From Micromonospora sp. HK10 (GTDB lineage Bacteria; Actinomycetota; Actinomycetes; Mycobacteriales; Micromonosporaceae): a stretch of DNA of 59,694 bases. Under the pieces are notes generated by a model. The model searched no databases, was not told where the DNA came from, and was given only the letters and a program-made list of their open reading frames with translations. The stretch spans positions 1 to 59,694 of the forward strand of contig NZ_KQ058833.1 in assembly GCF_000982955.1 (NCBI RefSeq), in the 5' to 3' direction. The first letter of the stretch is position 1. Each line of letters begins with the position of its first letter. Positions 17,427-25,376 of the stretch are shown here, piece by piece. A program made the position numbers and the translations under genes.

Positions 17427-18977
17427 GTGCCCCGAGGCGATGGCCGGCTGAGCCACGACCTTGACCCCCAACGACCCGGCCCACAGGACGCCTGCGGCGT
17501 CTTCGGCGTCTGGGCGCCGGGCGAGGAGGTCGCCAACCTCACCTACTTCGGGCTGTACGCCCTCCAGCACCGCGGCCAGGAGGCCGCCGGCATCGCGGTG
17601 AGCGACGGTTCGGGCGTGGTGGTCTACAAGGACCTCGGGCTGGTCGCCCAGGTCTTCGACGAGCCGACCCTGGCGAGCCTGCGCGGGCACCTCGCCATCG
17701 GCCACGCCCGCTACTCGACGACCGGCGGTTCGACCTGGGAGAACGCGCAGCCGACGATCCGCGCGACCAGTGCCGGCACGACCATCGCGTTGGCCCACAA
17801 CGGCAACCTGGTCAACACCGCCGAGCTGCAGCGGGAGGTGGTCGAGCGGGGGATCGACCCGGACGGGTCGAGCAACGACACCTCGCTGGTGACCATGCTG
17901 CTGGCGAGCCGGCCGGATCTCTCCGTCGAGGCGGCCGCGCTGGAGGTCCTGCCCCAGCTGCGCGGCGCGTTCAGCTTCGTCTTCATGGACGAGTCGACCC
18001 TCTACGCCGCCCGCGACCCGCACGGCGTGCGGCCGCTGGTGCTCGGCCGGCTGGAGCGCGGCTGGGTGGTCGCCAGCGAGACCGCCGCGCTGGACATCGT
18101 CGGGGCGAGCGTGGTCCGCGAGGTGGAGCCGGGCGAGCTGATCGCCATCGACGAGGACGGGCTGCGGTCCAGCCGGTTCGCCGCGCCGGAGCCGAAGGGC
18201 TGCCTCTTCGAGTACGTCTACATCGCCCGGCCGGACGCCACCATCGCCGGCCGCAACGTGCACGCGGCCCGGGTGCAGATCGGCCGCCAGCTCGCCAAGG
18301 AGCACCCGGTCGACGCCGACCTGGTGATCCCGGTGCCGGAATCCGGCACGCCGGCCGCCATCGGATACGCCGAGGAGTCCGGCATCACCTACGGCCAGGG
18401 CCTGATGAAGAACCCGTACGTCGGGCGGACCTTCATCCAGCCGTCCCAGACGCTGCGCCAGCTCGGCGTCCGGCTCAAGCTCAACCCGCTGCGGGAGAAC
18501 ATCCGCGGCAAGCGGGTGGTGGTGGTGGACGACTCGATCGTGCGCGGCACCACCCAGCGGGCCATCGTGCGGATGCTGCGCGAGGCCGGGGCGCTGGAGG
18601 TGCACGTCCGGATCTCCTCGCCGCCGGTCAGCTGGCCCTGCTTCTACGGCATCGACTTCGCCACCCGGGCGGAGCTGCTCGCCAATGGGCTGGACAACGA
18701 CGGCATCCGGCGGTCGATCGGTGCCGACACGCTGGGCTACGTCTCGCTGGCCGGGCTGATCGCCGCGACCGAGCAGCCGAAGACCCGGCTCTGCCGGGCG
18801 TGCTTCGATGGGGAGTACCCGATCGAGCTACCGGCCGGGAACCTGATCGGCAAGCACGTCCTCGAAGCTGTGGGTCGCCGGGTCACCGCCGAGGCGGCCC
18901 AGCGCACCGGCACCACCGCCCTACCCGACCTGAACGAGTCGGTAGCCGCTCCGGGCGGCGCGACCCACCGCCCGTAG
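17427..18977 (+). CDS. purF: Amidophosphoribosyltransferase
   Basis: A 516-aa first enzyme of purine synthesis: PRPP plus glutamine gives phosphoribosylamine. It is an N-terminal nucleophile hydrolase with a 22-residue propeptide ending QDA; the nucleophile is Cys23 in CGVFG. The C-terminal phosphoribosyltransferase domain has the PRPP loop VVVVDDSIVRGTT. Late cysteines (LCRACFDGEYP) suggest a 4Fe-4S cluster as in Bacillus PurF. I chose the GTG at 17427 because MPRGDGRLSHDL matches other actinobacterial PurF and GAGGGAG precedes it by 6 nt; an ATG at 17412 is less likely. Confidence 0.96.
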   Translation: MPRGDGRLSHDLDPQRPGPQDACGVFGVWAPGEEVANLTYFGLYALQHRGQEAAGIAVSDGSGVVVYKDLGLVAQVFDEPTLASLRGHLAIGHARYSTTGGSTWENAQPTIRATSAGTTIALAHNGNLVNTAELQREVVERGIDPDGSSNDTSLVTMLLASRPDLSVEAAALEVLPQLRGAFSFVFMDESTLYAARDPHGVRPLVLGRLERGWVVASETAALDIVGASVVREVEPGELIAIDEDGLRSSRFAAPEPKGCLFEYVYIARPDATIAGRNVHAARVQIGRQLAKEHPVDADLVIPVPESGTPAAIGYAEESGITYGQGLMKNPYVGRTFIQPSQTLRQLGVRLKLNPLRENIRGKRVVVVDDSIVRGTTQRAIVRMLREAGALEVHVRISSPPVSWPCFYGIDFATRAELLANGLDNDGIRRSIGADTLGYVSLAGLIAATEQPKTRLCRACFDGEYPIELPAGNLIGKHVLEAVGRRVTAEAAQRTGTTALPDLNESVAAPGGATHRP

Positions 18978-19037
18978 CACCACCCGACGCGGGGCCGGCA
19001 CAACCGCGGGCCCGCGAGAACCACAAAGGGGAGAACC

Positions 19038-20192
19038 GTGACGCACGTGTCCGAGCGCAGCGGCGCAGGAACCAGCCCGACGGGCGCCGGCGGCGACCGC
19101 CAGCCCTGGACGGCCGGCACCAGCCGTACGACGCGCAAACGCTCGGTCTCGTACGCCGACGCCGGGGTGTCGATCGAGGCGGGCGACCGCGCCGTCGAGC
19201 TGCTCAAGTCCAAGGTCAAGCAGACCCGGCGCCCCGAGGTGATGGGTGACCTGGGCGGTTTCGCCGGGCTGTTCCGGCTGGACACCACGAAATACCGGAA
19301 CCCGATCCTGGCCTCCTCCACGGACGGGGTGGGCACCAAGCTGGTGATCGCCCAGCAGCTCGACATCCACGACACGGTCGGCATCGACCTGGTCGCGATG
19401 GTGGTGGACGACCTGGTCGCCTGCGGCGCCGAGCCGCTCTTCCTGCTCGACTACATCGCCACCGGCGAGGTCGTGCCGGACAAGGTCGCCGAGATCGGCG
19501 CCGGCATCGCCGACGGTTGCCGGTACGCCGGCTGCGCGCTGCTCGGCGGCGAGACCGCCGAGCACCCGGGCGTGCTGCGCCCCGACGAGTACGACATCTC
19601 CGCCACCGGCGTCGGCGTGGTGGAGGAGAGCGAGATCCTCAGCTCGGAGCGGGTGGAGGTGGGCGACGTCGTCATCGCGATGCGCTCGTCCGGTCTGCAC
19701 TCCAACGGCTACTCGCTGGTCCGGCACGTGCTGCTGGGCGCGGGCCGGATGCGGCTGGACGTGGTGATCGAGGACTTCGGCCGGCAGCGCACCCTCGGCG
19801 AGGAGCTGCTCACCCCGACCAAGATCTACGCGCAGGACTGCCTCAAGCTGATCGCCGAGGCCGACGTACGGGCGCTGGCCCACGTCACCGGCGGCGGCAT
19901 TCCCGGCAACCTGGTCCGGGTGCTGCCGGAGCACGTCGACGCGGTGGTCAACCGCTCCACCTGGAAGCCGCAGCCGGTCTTCGACCTGATCCAGTCCAAG
20001 GGGCGGATCGAGGACCCGGAGATGGAGGCGACGTTCAACATGGGCGTCGGCATGTTCGCGGTCGTCTCCGCCGAGGACGCCGACCGGGCGCTGGCCACCC
20101 TGACCGGGCGTGGCGTGGACGCCTGGCAGGCCGGCGAGATCATCGAGGGGTCCGGCAACGTGCAGATGATCGGGCAGCACACCCGCGGATGA
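19038..20192 (+). CDS. purM: Phosphoribosylformylglycinamidine cyclo-ligase
   Basis: A 384-aa AIR synthetase converting FGAM to AIR with ATP. Family motifs are SYADAGVSIEAGD near residue 38, SSTDGVGTKL and the DLVACGAEPLF stretch, then GGGIPGNLVRVLP. The N-terminal 35 residues are a polar extension of uncertain function. The GTG at 19038 follows AAAGGGGAGAA. It lies 60 bp downstream of purF and is probably cotranscribed. A hairpin separates it from the radical SAM gene. Confidence 0.95.
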   Translation: MTHVSERSGAGTSPTGAGGDRQPWTAGTSRTTRKRSVSYADAGVSIEAGDRAVELLKSKVKQTRRPEVMGDLGGFAGLFRLDTTKYRNPILASSTDGVGTKLVIAQQLDIHDTVGIDLVAMVVDDLVACGAEPLFLLDYIATGEVVPDKVAEIGAGIADGCRYAGCALLGGETAEHPGVLRPDEYDISATGVGVVEESEILSSERVEVGDVVIAMRSSGLHSNGYSLVRHVLLGAGRMRLDVVIEDFGRQRTLGEELLTPTKIYAQDCLKLIAEADVRALAHVTGGGIPGNLVRVLPEHVDAVVNRSTWKPQPVFDLIQSKGRIEDPEMEATFNMGVGMFAVVSAEDADRALATLTGRGVDAWQAGEIIEGSGNVQMIGQHTRG

Positions 20193-20247
20193 TCACGCTC
20201 CGGGATCGGCCGGGCACCTGATCGGGGGTTCACCCGAGTGGCCAGTG

Positions 20248-20279
20248 CCGCCTAGCCTGAAGGGTCTGAGGCTAGGCGG
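20248..20279 (+). promoter_or_regulatory. Hairpin directly upstream of the radical SAM gene RBS
   Basis: CCGCCTAGCCT at 20248-20258 is perfectly inverted at 20269-20279 across a 10-nt loop. The right arm runs into the G-rich Shine-Dalgarno GGGGGAGGG at about 20278-20286, only a few bases before the ATG at 20290. It may end purM transcription, but its position also suits attenuation or RBS occlusion for the maturase gene. Confidence 0.55.
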
Positions 20280-20289
20280 GGGAGGGCTG

Positions 20290-21420
20290 ATGGCTGCTCG
20301 TGGAACGCATCCCGGGATGCGGGGCATCGCCGCCGTCCCCTCGTACGTGGTGATGCAGCCGACGACGCTGTGCAACCTTGACTGCGCCTACTGCTACCTG
20401 CCGATGCGGGCGGTGGACCGGCGGATGCCGGTGGCGGTCGCCGAGGCGGTGGCGGCGTCGGTGAACCCGTGGGCGGCTGCCGGCCGCTTCTCGGTGGTCT
20501 GGCACGGCGGTGAGCCGCTCGCGGCCGGCCGGGAGCACCTGGCGGCCCTGCTCGCGCCGTTCGCGCCCGAGGTGGAGCACCACGTCCAGACCAACGCCAC
20601 GTTGATCGACGACGAGTGGTGCGCGTTCTTCGCCGAGCACGGGGTGCGGGTCAGCGTGAGCGTGGACGGGCCGCGGGAGCGCAACGCCGAGCGGGTGACC
20701 CGGGGCGGCCGGCCGGCGTACGACCGGATCGTCGCCGGCGTGGCGGCGCTGCGCCGGCACGGCTTGCCCTTCTCGGCCCTGGCGGTGGTGTCGCGCCCGG
20801 AGCCGGGCCTGGCCACCGAGTTGTACGACTACTTCCTCGACCTCGGCTGCGACGTGCTGGGGGTCAACATCGAGGAGACCGAGGGGGTCAACACCCGCAG
20901 CAACGCCCGGGACGCCGCGGCGGTGACCGGGTTCTGGGCGGAGCTGGTCGGCGCCTGGCGGCGGGATCCCCGGATCCACCTGCGTGAGGTCGAGTGGTCG
21001 TTGCGGTACGCGGGGGCGGTGCTGGCCGGCGCGGCGGACGAGTTGCTGCCCCGCCAGCTGGACCCGATCCCGACCGTCGCCCAGGACGGCTCGGTGGTGG
21101 TGCTCTCCCCGGAGCTGGCCGGCTTCTCCGACCCCCGGTACGGCGACTTCAGCAGCGGCAACGTGCTGACCGCCCCGCTGGCGGAGATCCTGGCCGGCGC
21201 CGGCGGCACGCCCTGGGTGGGGGAGTTCCTCACCGGTGTGGAGGCGTGCCGGTCGTCCTGCCCCTACTTCGGCTTCTGCGGCGGGGGCCACGCGGCCAAC
21301 CGCTTCTTCGAGCTGGGGCGTTTTGACGGTACGGAGACCGAGCACTGCCGCAACAGCAAGATCCGCCTACTGGAGGGAGTGTTGGAGCATGCCCGAGACC
21401 ATGGGTCACCGGCAGCCTGA
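20290..21420 (+). CDS. Radical SAM/SPASM peptide maturase (cyclophane-type RiPP enzyme)
   Basis: A 376-aa radical SAM enzyme. The 4Fe-4S cluster ligands are Cys28, Cys32 and Cys35 (CNLDCAYC). A C-terminal SPASM-type set (Cys320, Cys324, Cys330, Cys353) should hold auxiliary cluster(s). The HGGEPL motif and the C-terminal CGGGHAANRFF are typical of peptide-modifying members such as the cyclophane-forming maturases (GrrM/OscB relatives). It overlaps the precursor gene by 32 nt, so enzyme and substrate are translationally coupled. The start at 20290 follows GGGGGAGGG. From memory it resembles an actinobacterial maturase called AmcB; this was not checked. Confidence 0.88.
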   Translation: MAARGTHPGMRGIAAVPSYVVMQPTTLCNLDCAYCYLPMRAVDRRMPVAVAEAVAASVNPWAAAGRFSVVWHGGEPLAAGREHLAALLAPFAPEVEHHVQTNATLIDDEWCAFFAEHGVRVSVSVDGPRERNAERVTRGGRPAYDRIVAGVAALRRHGLPFSALAVVSRPEPGLATELYDYFLDLGCDVLGVNIEETEGVNTRSNARDAAAVTGFWAELVGAWRRDPRIHLREVEWSLRYAGAVLAGAADELLPRQLDPIPTVAQDGSVVVLSPELAGFSDPRYGDFSSGNVLTAPLAEILAGAGGTPWVGEFLTGVEACRSSCPYFGFCGGGHAANRFFELGRFDGTETEHCRNSKIRLLEGVLEHARDHGSPAA

Positions 21421-21625
21421 GCGCGCCGGGGAAGCCGGCCCGGATCCGGTCGCCGACCGGGTGCGGGACGCCGCGGTGGGGTTGACTGCACTGCTCCACG
21501 AGGCCGAGGCCGCGCGGCTGCTACGGGCGGAGGTGGCGGGCGGCGACGGGGCCAGCGCGGTGTGCGCGTGGAACCACTTCGAGAACATCCCGACGTTCTA
21601 CAACTGGAACAACCGGCCCCGCTGA
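21389..21625 (+). CDS. RiPP precursor peptide with aromatic/Asn-rich core
   Basis: A 78-aa precursor. The leader (about residues 1-50) is amphipathic with an Ala/Leu/Glu helix (VGLTALLHEAEAARLLRAEV), followed by GGDGAS and a C-terminal core from Cys59: CAWNHFENIPTFYNWNNRPR. The core contains three-residue aromatic motifs W-N-H, F-E-N, F-Y-N (or Y-N-W) and W-N-N, the pattern on which cyclophane maturases link an aromatic ring to the third residue. ATG at 21389 overlaps the maturase end; an ATG at 21401 would shorten the leader by four. No protease or transporter is adjacent. Confidence 0.85.
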   Translation: MPETMGHRQPERAGEAGPDPVADRVRDAAVGLTALLHEAEAARLLRAEVAGGDGASAVCAWNHFENIPTFYNWNNRPR

Positions 21626-21643
21626 CGGTCGGTGCCTGCCCGC

Positions 21644-21698
21644 GATCAGGGACCTGCCGCTCGTCCGGATGCGCTCCGGGGTGGCCAGGTCCCTGATC
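21644..21698. repeat. Inverted repeat of GATCAGGGACCTG
   Basis: Perfect 13-nt arms at 21644-21656 and 21686-21698 flank a 29-nt interval, 18 nt after the precursor stop. It is probably a terminator of the peptide operon or a dispersed repeat. The arms share the GATCA-x-GGG theme with the palindrome at 7846-7905. Confidence 0.6.
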
Positions 21699-21731
21699 GG
21701 CGGCACTGCGCTGGTTCAGACGGCACATACG

Positions 21732-21760
21732 TGAGCACGCGGGGAGTCACCGCGTGCTCA
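21732..21760. terminator. Bidirectional terminator between precursor and DUF3073 genes
   Basis: TGAGCACGCGG at 21732-21742 pairs perfectly with 21750-21760 across a 7-nt loop. It lies between convergent genes and ends 17 nt from the DUF3073 stop. Confidence 0.8.
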
Positions 21761-21777
21761 AGATGCGACCGGAGGTG

Positions 21778-21993
21778 TCAGCGGGCCGGACGCGCCCAGG
21801 TGTCGGGGTCGTCGTCCGCGTGATCCTCATCATCGTCGTCGACATACTCTTTGTAGTCGTCGTCGAAGTTGTGCTCAGACTTACCAGCACCCGCCAACTC
21901 GCGCTGCAAGGCGGTGAGGTCGGTGTTCGGGGAGTGGTACTTCAACTCCCGGGCCACCTTCGTCTGCTTGGCCTTAGCACGGCCGCGCCCCAT
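21778..21993 (-). CDS. DUF3073 family protein
   Basis: A 71-aa charged protein matching DUF3073, a small actinobacterial family. It begins MGRGRAKAKQTKVARELKY (basic, probably nucleic-acid contacting), has a central segment (SPNTDLTALQREL), and ends in an acidic stretch rich in Asp. Function is unknown. The ATG at 21993 gives the family N-terminus; the longer ORF adds 21 unrelated residues. It is monocistronic, with a terminator hairpin just downstream. Confidence 0.88.
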   Translation of the reverse strand: MGRGRAKAKQTKVARELKYHSPNTDLTALQRELAGAGKSEHNFDDDYKEYVDDDDEDHADDDPDTWARPAR

Positions 21994-22254
21994 GGCTCGA
22001 CCCCCTCGCACAGAATGCGGGGCAGCCCGAAGGCGGGCCCCGATGACGTCAGGCATCTCTCGTGGCTCTTACGGTACATGGGGATGCCACCGTTCGGCAC
22101 CTCGGGTTACCGTCGACCGGCCCTGCGCGTCGCAGTTGCCCGGCCGTCACAAATTGTACTCGGTAAGGGGTGATGCTGGGACCGGGCGTGACAGCGGACA
22201 AACCGGTACGAAAAGTCCCAATCGCCAGCTTAGCCCGGCGCGCCGGCCGGTGCG
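21994..22254. other. Intergenic region upstream of DUF3073
   Basis: About 260 bp between the DUF3073 start and the dehydrogenase terminator. It should hold the DUF3073 promoter. On the minus strand GAGTACAATTTG (about 22148-22160) contains a good -10 hexamer, TACAAT, but no matching -35. No coding potential is seen. Confidence 0.4.
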
Positions 22255-22288
22255 CCCCGGGGGCTGAGCCCGCGCTCCGCCCCCGGGG
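22255..22288 (-). terminator. Terminator of the amino-acid dehydrogenase gene
   Basis: CCCCGGGGGC at 22255-22264 pairs with GCCCCCGGGG at 22279-22288 across 14 nt. It begins 6 nt past the dehydrogenase stop. Confidence 0.75.
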
Positions 22289-22294
22289 TGATGT

Positions 22295-23377
22295 TCAGCT
22301 CAGGCGGATCGTGCGGAGCCGGCCGACGTCGGCCATCCGCCGCTCGGCGAGGCGGTCCGCGGCCACCGCCGGCGGCACACCCTCGTCGTCGGCGAGCCGC
22401 AGGATCTCCCGGGTGGTGTCGAAGATCCGGGTGGCCCGCAGCTTGGCCCGCTCGAAGTTGAAGCCCTCGATCTCGTCGGCGACCTGGATCACGCCACCGG
22501 CGTTCACCACGTAGTCCGGGGCGTAGAGGATGCCCCGGTCGGCGAGGACCTTCTCGATGCCCGGGTGGGCGAGCTGGTTGTTCGCCGCGCCGGCGACCAC
22601 CTTGGCCCGCAGCACCGACACCGTGTCGTCGTTCAGGGCGCCGCCCAGCGCGCACGGGGCGTACACGTCGATGTCGGCCGCGACCAGGGCCGCGACGTCG
22701 TCCACCAGCTCGACCTGCGGGTGGGTGGCGCGCACCCAATCCAGGGCCTTCGGGTTGACGTCGGTCGCCACCACCTCGGCGCCGTCGGAGACCAGGTGGC
22801 CGGTGAGGTACTTGCCGACCTTGCCCAGGCCGGCCACGCCGACCCGGCGGCCGGCCAGCGTCGGGTCGCCCCAGACGTGCTCGGCGGCGGCCCGCATGCC
22901 CTGGAAGACGCCCCAGGCGGTCAGGATCGAGGAGTCACCGGCGCCGCCGTGCTCCACGCTGCGGCCGGTGACGTAGCGGGTCTCCCGGGCGATCACGTCC
23001 ATGTCGGCGACGTACGTGCCGACGTCGCAGGCGGTGTAGTAGCGCCCGCCCAGGGACTCCACGAAGCGGCCGTACGCGCGCAGCAGCGGCTCGCTCTTGA
23101 GCTGCTCCGGGTCACCCCAGATGACCGCCTTGCCGCCACCCAGGTCGAGGCCGGCCAGGGCGTTCTTGTAGGCCATGCCCCGGGAGAGGTCGAGCACGTC
23201 GGCGAGGGCTTCGGCCTCGCTGGCGTACGGGTAGAACCGGGTGCCGCCGAGCGCGGGGCCCAGCGCGGTCGAGTAGATCCCGATGATCGCCTTCAGGCCG
23301 GACTGCTTGTCCTGGCAGAAGACCACCTGTTCGTGACCCGTGGCTCCCGGGTCGTCGGTGCTCGCGAATACGCCCAT
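22295..23377 (-). CDS. vdh: Branched-chain amino-acid (leucine/valine) dehydrogenase
   Basis: A 360-aa Glu/Leu/Phe/Val dehydrogenase-family enzyme for NAD-dependent oxidative deamination of branched-chain amino acids to 2-keto acids. Catalytic lysines are Lys71 and Lys83 in [13 protein letters not shown]. The Rossmann nucleotide site is [13 protein letters not shown] near residue 180, and NNQLAHP follows. Length and motifs fit valine or leucine dehydrogenase of streptomycetes; substrate preference cannot be told by eye. In actinobacteria it supplies keto acids for fatty-acid and polyketide starters. It is divergent from the conserved hypothetical upstream of bldC. Confidence 0.92.
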   Translation of the reverse strand: MGVFASTDDPGATGHEQVVFCQDKQSGLKAIIGIYSTALGPALGGTRFYPYASEAEALADVLDLSRGMAYKNALAGLDLGGGKAVIWGDPEQLKSEPLLRAYGRFVESLGGRYYTACDVGTYVADMDVIARETRYVTGRSVEHGGAGDSSILTAWGVFQGMRAAAEHVWGDPTLAGRRVGVAGLGKVGKYLTGHLVSDGAEVVATDVNPKALDWVRATHPQVELVDDVAALVAADIDVYAPCALGGALNDDTVSVLRAKVVAGAANNQLAHPGIEKVLADRGILYAPDYVVNAGGVIQVADEIEGFNFERAKLRATRIFDTTREILRLADDEGVPPAVAADRLAERRMADVGRLRTIRLS

Positions 23378-23546
23378 GACTGCTCCTGTGTCGGTGTGCG
23401 CCCTTGTGGGGCGCGGCCCTGTGACGCCGGCGGGATGCTGCCGGTGCTGCTGAGCCTAATATCGGCCGCAGCCGTACTGTCGCGCACGTCACGCAGCCCC
23501 GTCGCGGCGGCGGCGTACGGGTCCCGTCTCGTGGGAGGATCGCGCC
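23378..23546. promoter_or_regulatory. Divergent promoter region (dehydrogenase / conserved hypothetical)
   Basis: The 169-bp gap between divergent genes must contain both promoters. CCTAATATCGG at about 23456 is the only AT-rich word. No operator was recognised. Confidence 0.35.
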
Positions 23547-24386
23547 GTGCCGTCGCTCTTCGCTAGTTACCTGCGCGTGTACGAGCCGCTGACCGCCTTC
23601 GATCGGGAACGCCAGTCGTTCTGGCGCCGGTACGTCAACGAGGGGCGCGCCATCGCGCCACTGGAGGGGCCGGTCCGGCAGCGGACCGCGGTGATCGAGG
23701 CGCTCGGCGCGGGCTGGACCCGGTTGCCGGATCTGCCCGACGAGGCGTACGTGCTGGAGACCGACGACACCCTGCTGGTCTGCCCCTGGAACCTGCGGGT
23801 CCGGGTGGCTGAGGCGGCGCTGAGCGCCCGGGACGGGGTGCCCTCGGTGCTGGCCGACGCGTTCGTCCCGCCGATCCTGGCCGGGCAGGCCAAGGCGGTG
23901 GTGGAGGACTGGCGCAGCGGGGCCCGGGTGCTGGAGCACGGGGTGCCCCGGGTGCACGAGCAGATCGCCACCTGGGGGGTGCCGCTGCGCTGGTTCGTGC
24001 TCTTCGACGCGCAGGAGCGGCACCTGGTGACCGAGCCGGGCCGGCGGGCGCTGCGCTACCGCACGGAGATCTCCAAGGCGCGCCGCCGGTCCTCCCGGGC
24101 GCTGTCGGTGCTGCGCAAGTCGGTCGGCGAGGCGCCGATCACCGAGGCGGTCGAGGAGGCCGCCCGCTGGCTGGAGGAGTTCCACCCGCGCTCGGTGGTC
24201 GAGCTGGACTACGGCGGCCTGGTGCAGCTACTGCCGGACGAGACGCTCGCCGCCGACGACTCGACCGAGCTGGTCGCCACCGGGCTGGCCGGGCTCTCCC
24301 GGGGCGAGGCGGAGGAGGCCTCCGCGGCGTACGACAAGCTGGTCGCCCGGTGGCGCGCGGTGCAGTTGTTGGAGCGCTGCAACTAG
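23547..24386 (+). CDS. Conserved actinobacterial hypothetical protein next to bldC
   Basis: A 279-aa soluble protein with no domain that I recognise by function. It is rich in Arg/Glu helices, has the motif YLRVYEPLTAF at the N-terminus, and a basic central segment (SKARRRSSRALSVLRKS). From memory, homologues sit upstream of bldC in other actinobacteria, suggesting a conserved gene pair. The GTG at 23547 is the natural start. The final segment is helical and acidic. Confidence 0.75.
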   Translation: MPSLFASYLRVYEPLTAFDRERQSFWRRYVNEGRAIAPLEGPVRQRTAVIEALGAGWTRLPDLPDEAYVLETDDTLLVCPWNLRVRVAEAALSARDGVPSVLADAFVPPILAGQAKAVVEDWRSGARVLEHGVPRVHEQIATWGVPLRWFVLFDAQERHLVTEPGRRALRYRTEISKARRRSSRALSVLRKSVGEAPITEAVEEAARWLEEFHPRSVVELDYGGLVQLLPDETLAADDSTELVATGLAGLSRGEAEEASAAYDKLVARWRAVQLLERCN

Positions 24387-24640
24387 CCCGTTTTGCCCCC
24401 GGATCGCCCGCAGAGTATGAGACTGTCTCGTAGTTGACGCATCACCACGCGCGATCATGAGTCCGAATAAGGTAGTTTCTGCGGCATAAAAGTAGTAAAA
24501 ATCGGGCATGGTTCATCCGTCCGTCTAGGGACCTTCAGCCGTTCGGCCCATGTCGGACATCGGGGACTAGCCGGACCATGGGAGACGCGTCGGCCGGCGG
24601 GACCCCGGCCGATGTCTATAACTGTGGAGGAGTGACCCCG
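24387..24640. promoter_or_regulatory. AT-rich leader and promoter region of bldC
   Basis: The 254-bp gap includes an AT-rich stretch at about 24430-24510 that is exceptional in this window (for example GGCATAAAAGTAGTAAAAATC). TTGACG at 24437-24442 could be a -35. The bldC Shine-Dalgarno GGAGGA is at 24626-24631. Long leaders with several control inputs would suit a developmental regulator gene. Confidence 0.4.
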
Positions 24641-24850
24641 ATGGCATCGCGAACGCACGAACCAGAGCCGCTACTCACACCGGCCGAGGTCGCGTCGATG
24701 TTCCGTGTCGACCCGAAGACGGTGACCCGGTGGGCCAAGGCTGGCAAGCTCAGCGCCATCCGGACCCTGGGCGGCCACCGCCGTTACCGCGAGTCGGAGG
24801 TCCGGGCCCTGCTGCAGGGGCAGATTCCCCAGCAGCGTCAGGGGGACTGA
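24641..24850 (+). CDS. bldC: BldC, MerR-like developmental regulator
   Basis: A 69-aa protein consisting of a single MerR-type winged helix-turn-helix (LLTPAEVASMFRVDPKTVTR, then WAKAGKLSAIRTLGGHRRY). In Streptomyces BldC binds DNA head-to-tail on direct repeats and times sporulation and secondary metabolism; the close match makes the orthology secure. The ATG at 24641 is favoured by a Shine-Dalgarno about 9 nt upstream. A GTG at 24632 is too close to the GGAGGA. Confidence 0.95.
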   Translation: MASRTHEPEPLLTPAEVASMFRVDPKTVTRWAKAGKLSAIRTLGGHRRYRESEVRALLQGQIPQQRQGD

Positions 24851-24941
24851 GACCCAGGCGTTCCGTCAGGGGCGGCCGGACGTACGCGAAAGCGTCGATC
24901 CCGCCGCCCTTCGTCGTGTCCGGGGCAGGTTCACCGGTCCC

Positions 24942-25322
24942 TCACTCGTCCAGCACGATCCGCAGCCCGACCGTGCCGCTCTCGCCCCGGCGCAGCCGGC
25001 TGCCCAGCAGGCTCAACCGGCCGATCATCCGGTACTTCTGCTTCAACAGCCCGCGGATCCGGCGCGTACCCGCCGGGTCGGAAACCGCCGCGTGCCCCGG
25101 CACCGGCTCGCCGTGCGGCCGGCCTCGCACGTCGCACGGGGCCACCGTCACCCGGCCGTCCCGCCGGATCCGCTTCACCTTGCCGGAGTCGGACACCGTC
25201 CACACCGCCAACGCGTTGCCGTCACGCACCGCCCAGACCGGCGTCGGCACTGCCCGACCGTCCTTCCGGAAGGTCGTCAGCAGCACGTACTTCTCCGCCG
25301 CCAAGCGGTCCAGGTCTGTCAC
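24942..25322 (-). CDS. PPOX-class (F420/FMN-binding) oxidoreductase family protein
   Basis: A 126-aa split-barrel flavin- or deazaflavin-binding protein of the pyridoxamine 5'-phosphate oxidase-like class, with the typical opening YVLLTTFRKDGRAVPTPVW and the strand GNALAVWTVSDSGKVKRI. Such proteins in actinobacteria often use F420 for reductions. The GTG at 25322 gives the family N-terminus (MTDLDRLAAEKYVLL). It is divergent from the methyltransferase with 54 bp between. Confidence 0.85.
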   Translation of the reverse strand: MTDLDRLAAEKYVLLTTFRKDGRAVPTPVWAVRDGNALAVWTVSDSGKVKRIRRDGRVTVAPCDVRGRPHGEPVPGHAAVSDPAGTRRIRGLLKQKYRMIGRLSLLGSRLRRGESGTVGLRIVLDE

Positions 25323-25376
25323 GCCGCTCAGGATACGACCGTGACGCGCCGGACGAGTACGGATAGCGTCACCAGA

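Noticed and set aside
20245..20289. Alternative upstream start for the radical SAM protein
   Set aside because: It would translate through the hairpin and the Shine-Dalgarno; ATG at 20290 has a strong ribosome site.
22148..22180. Riboswitch upstream of DUF3073
   Set aside because: No recognisable aptamer or expression-platform hairpin; only a possible -10 hexamer was found.
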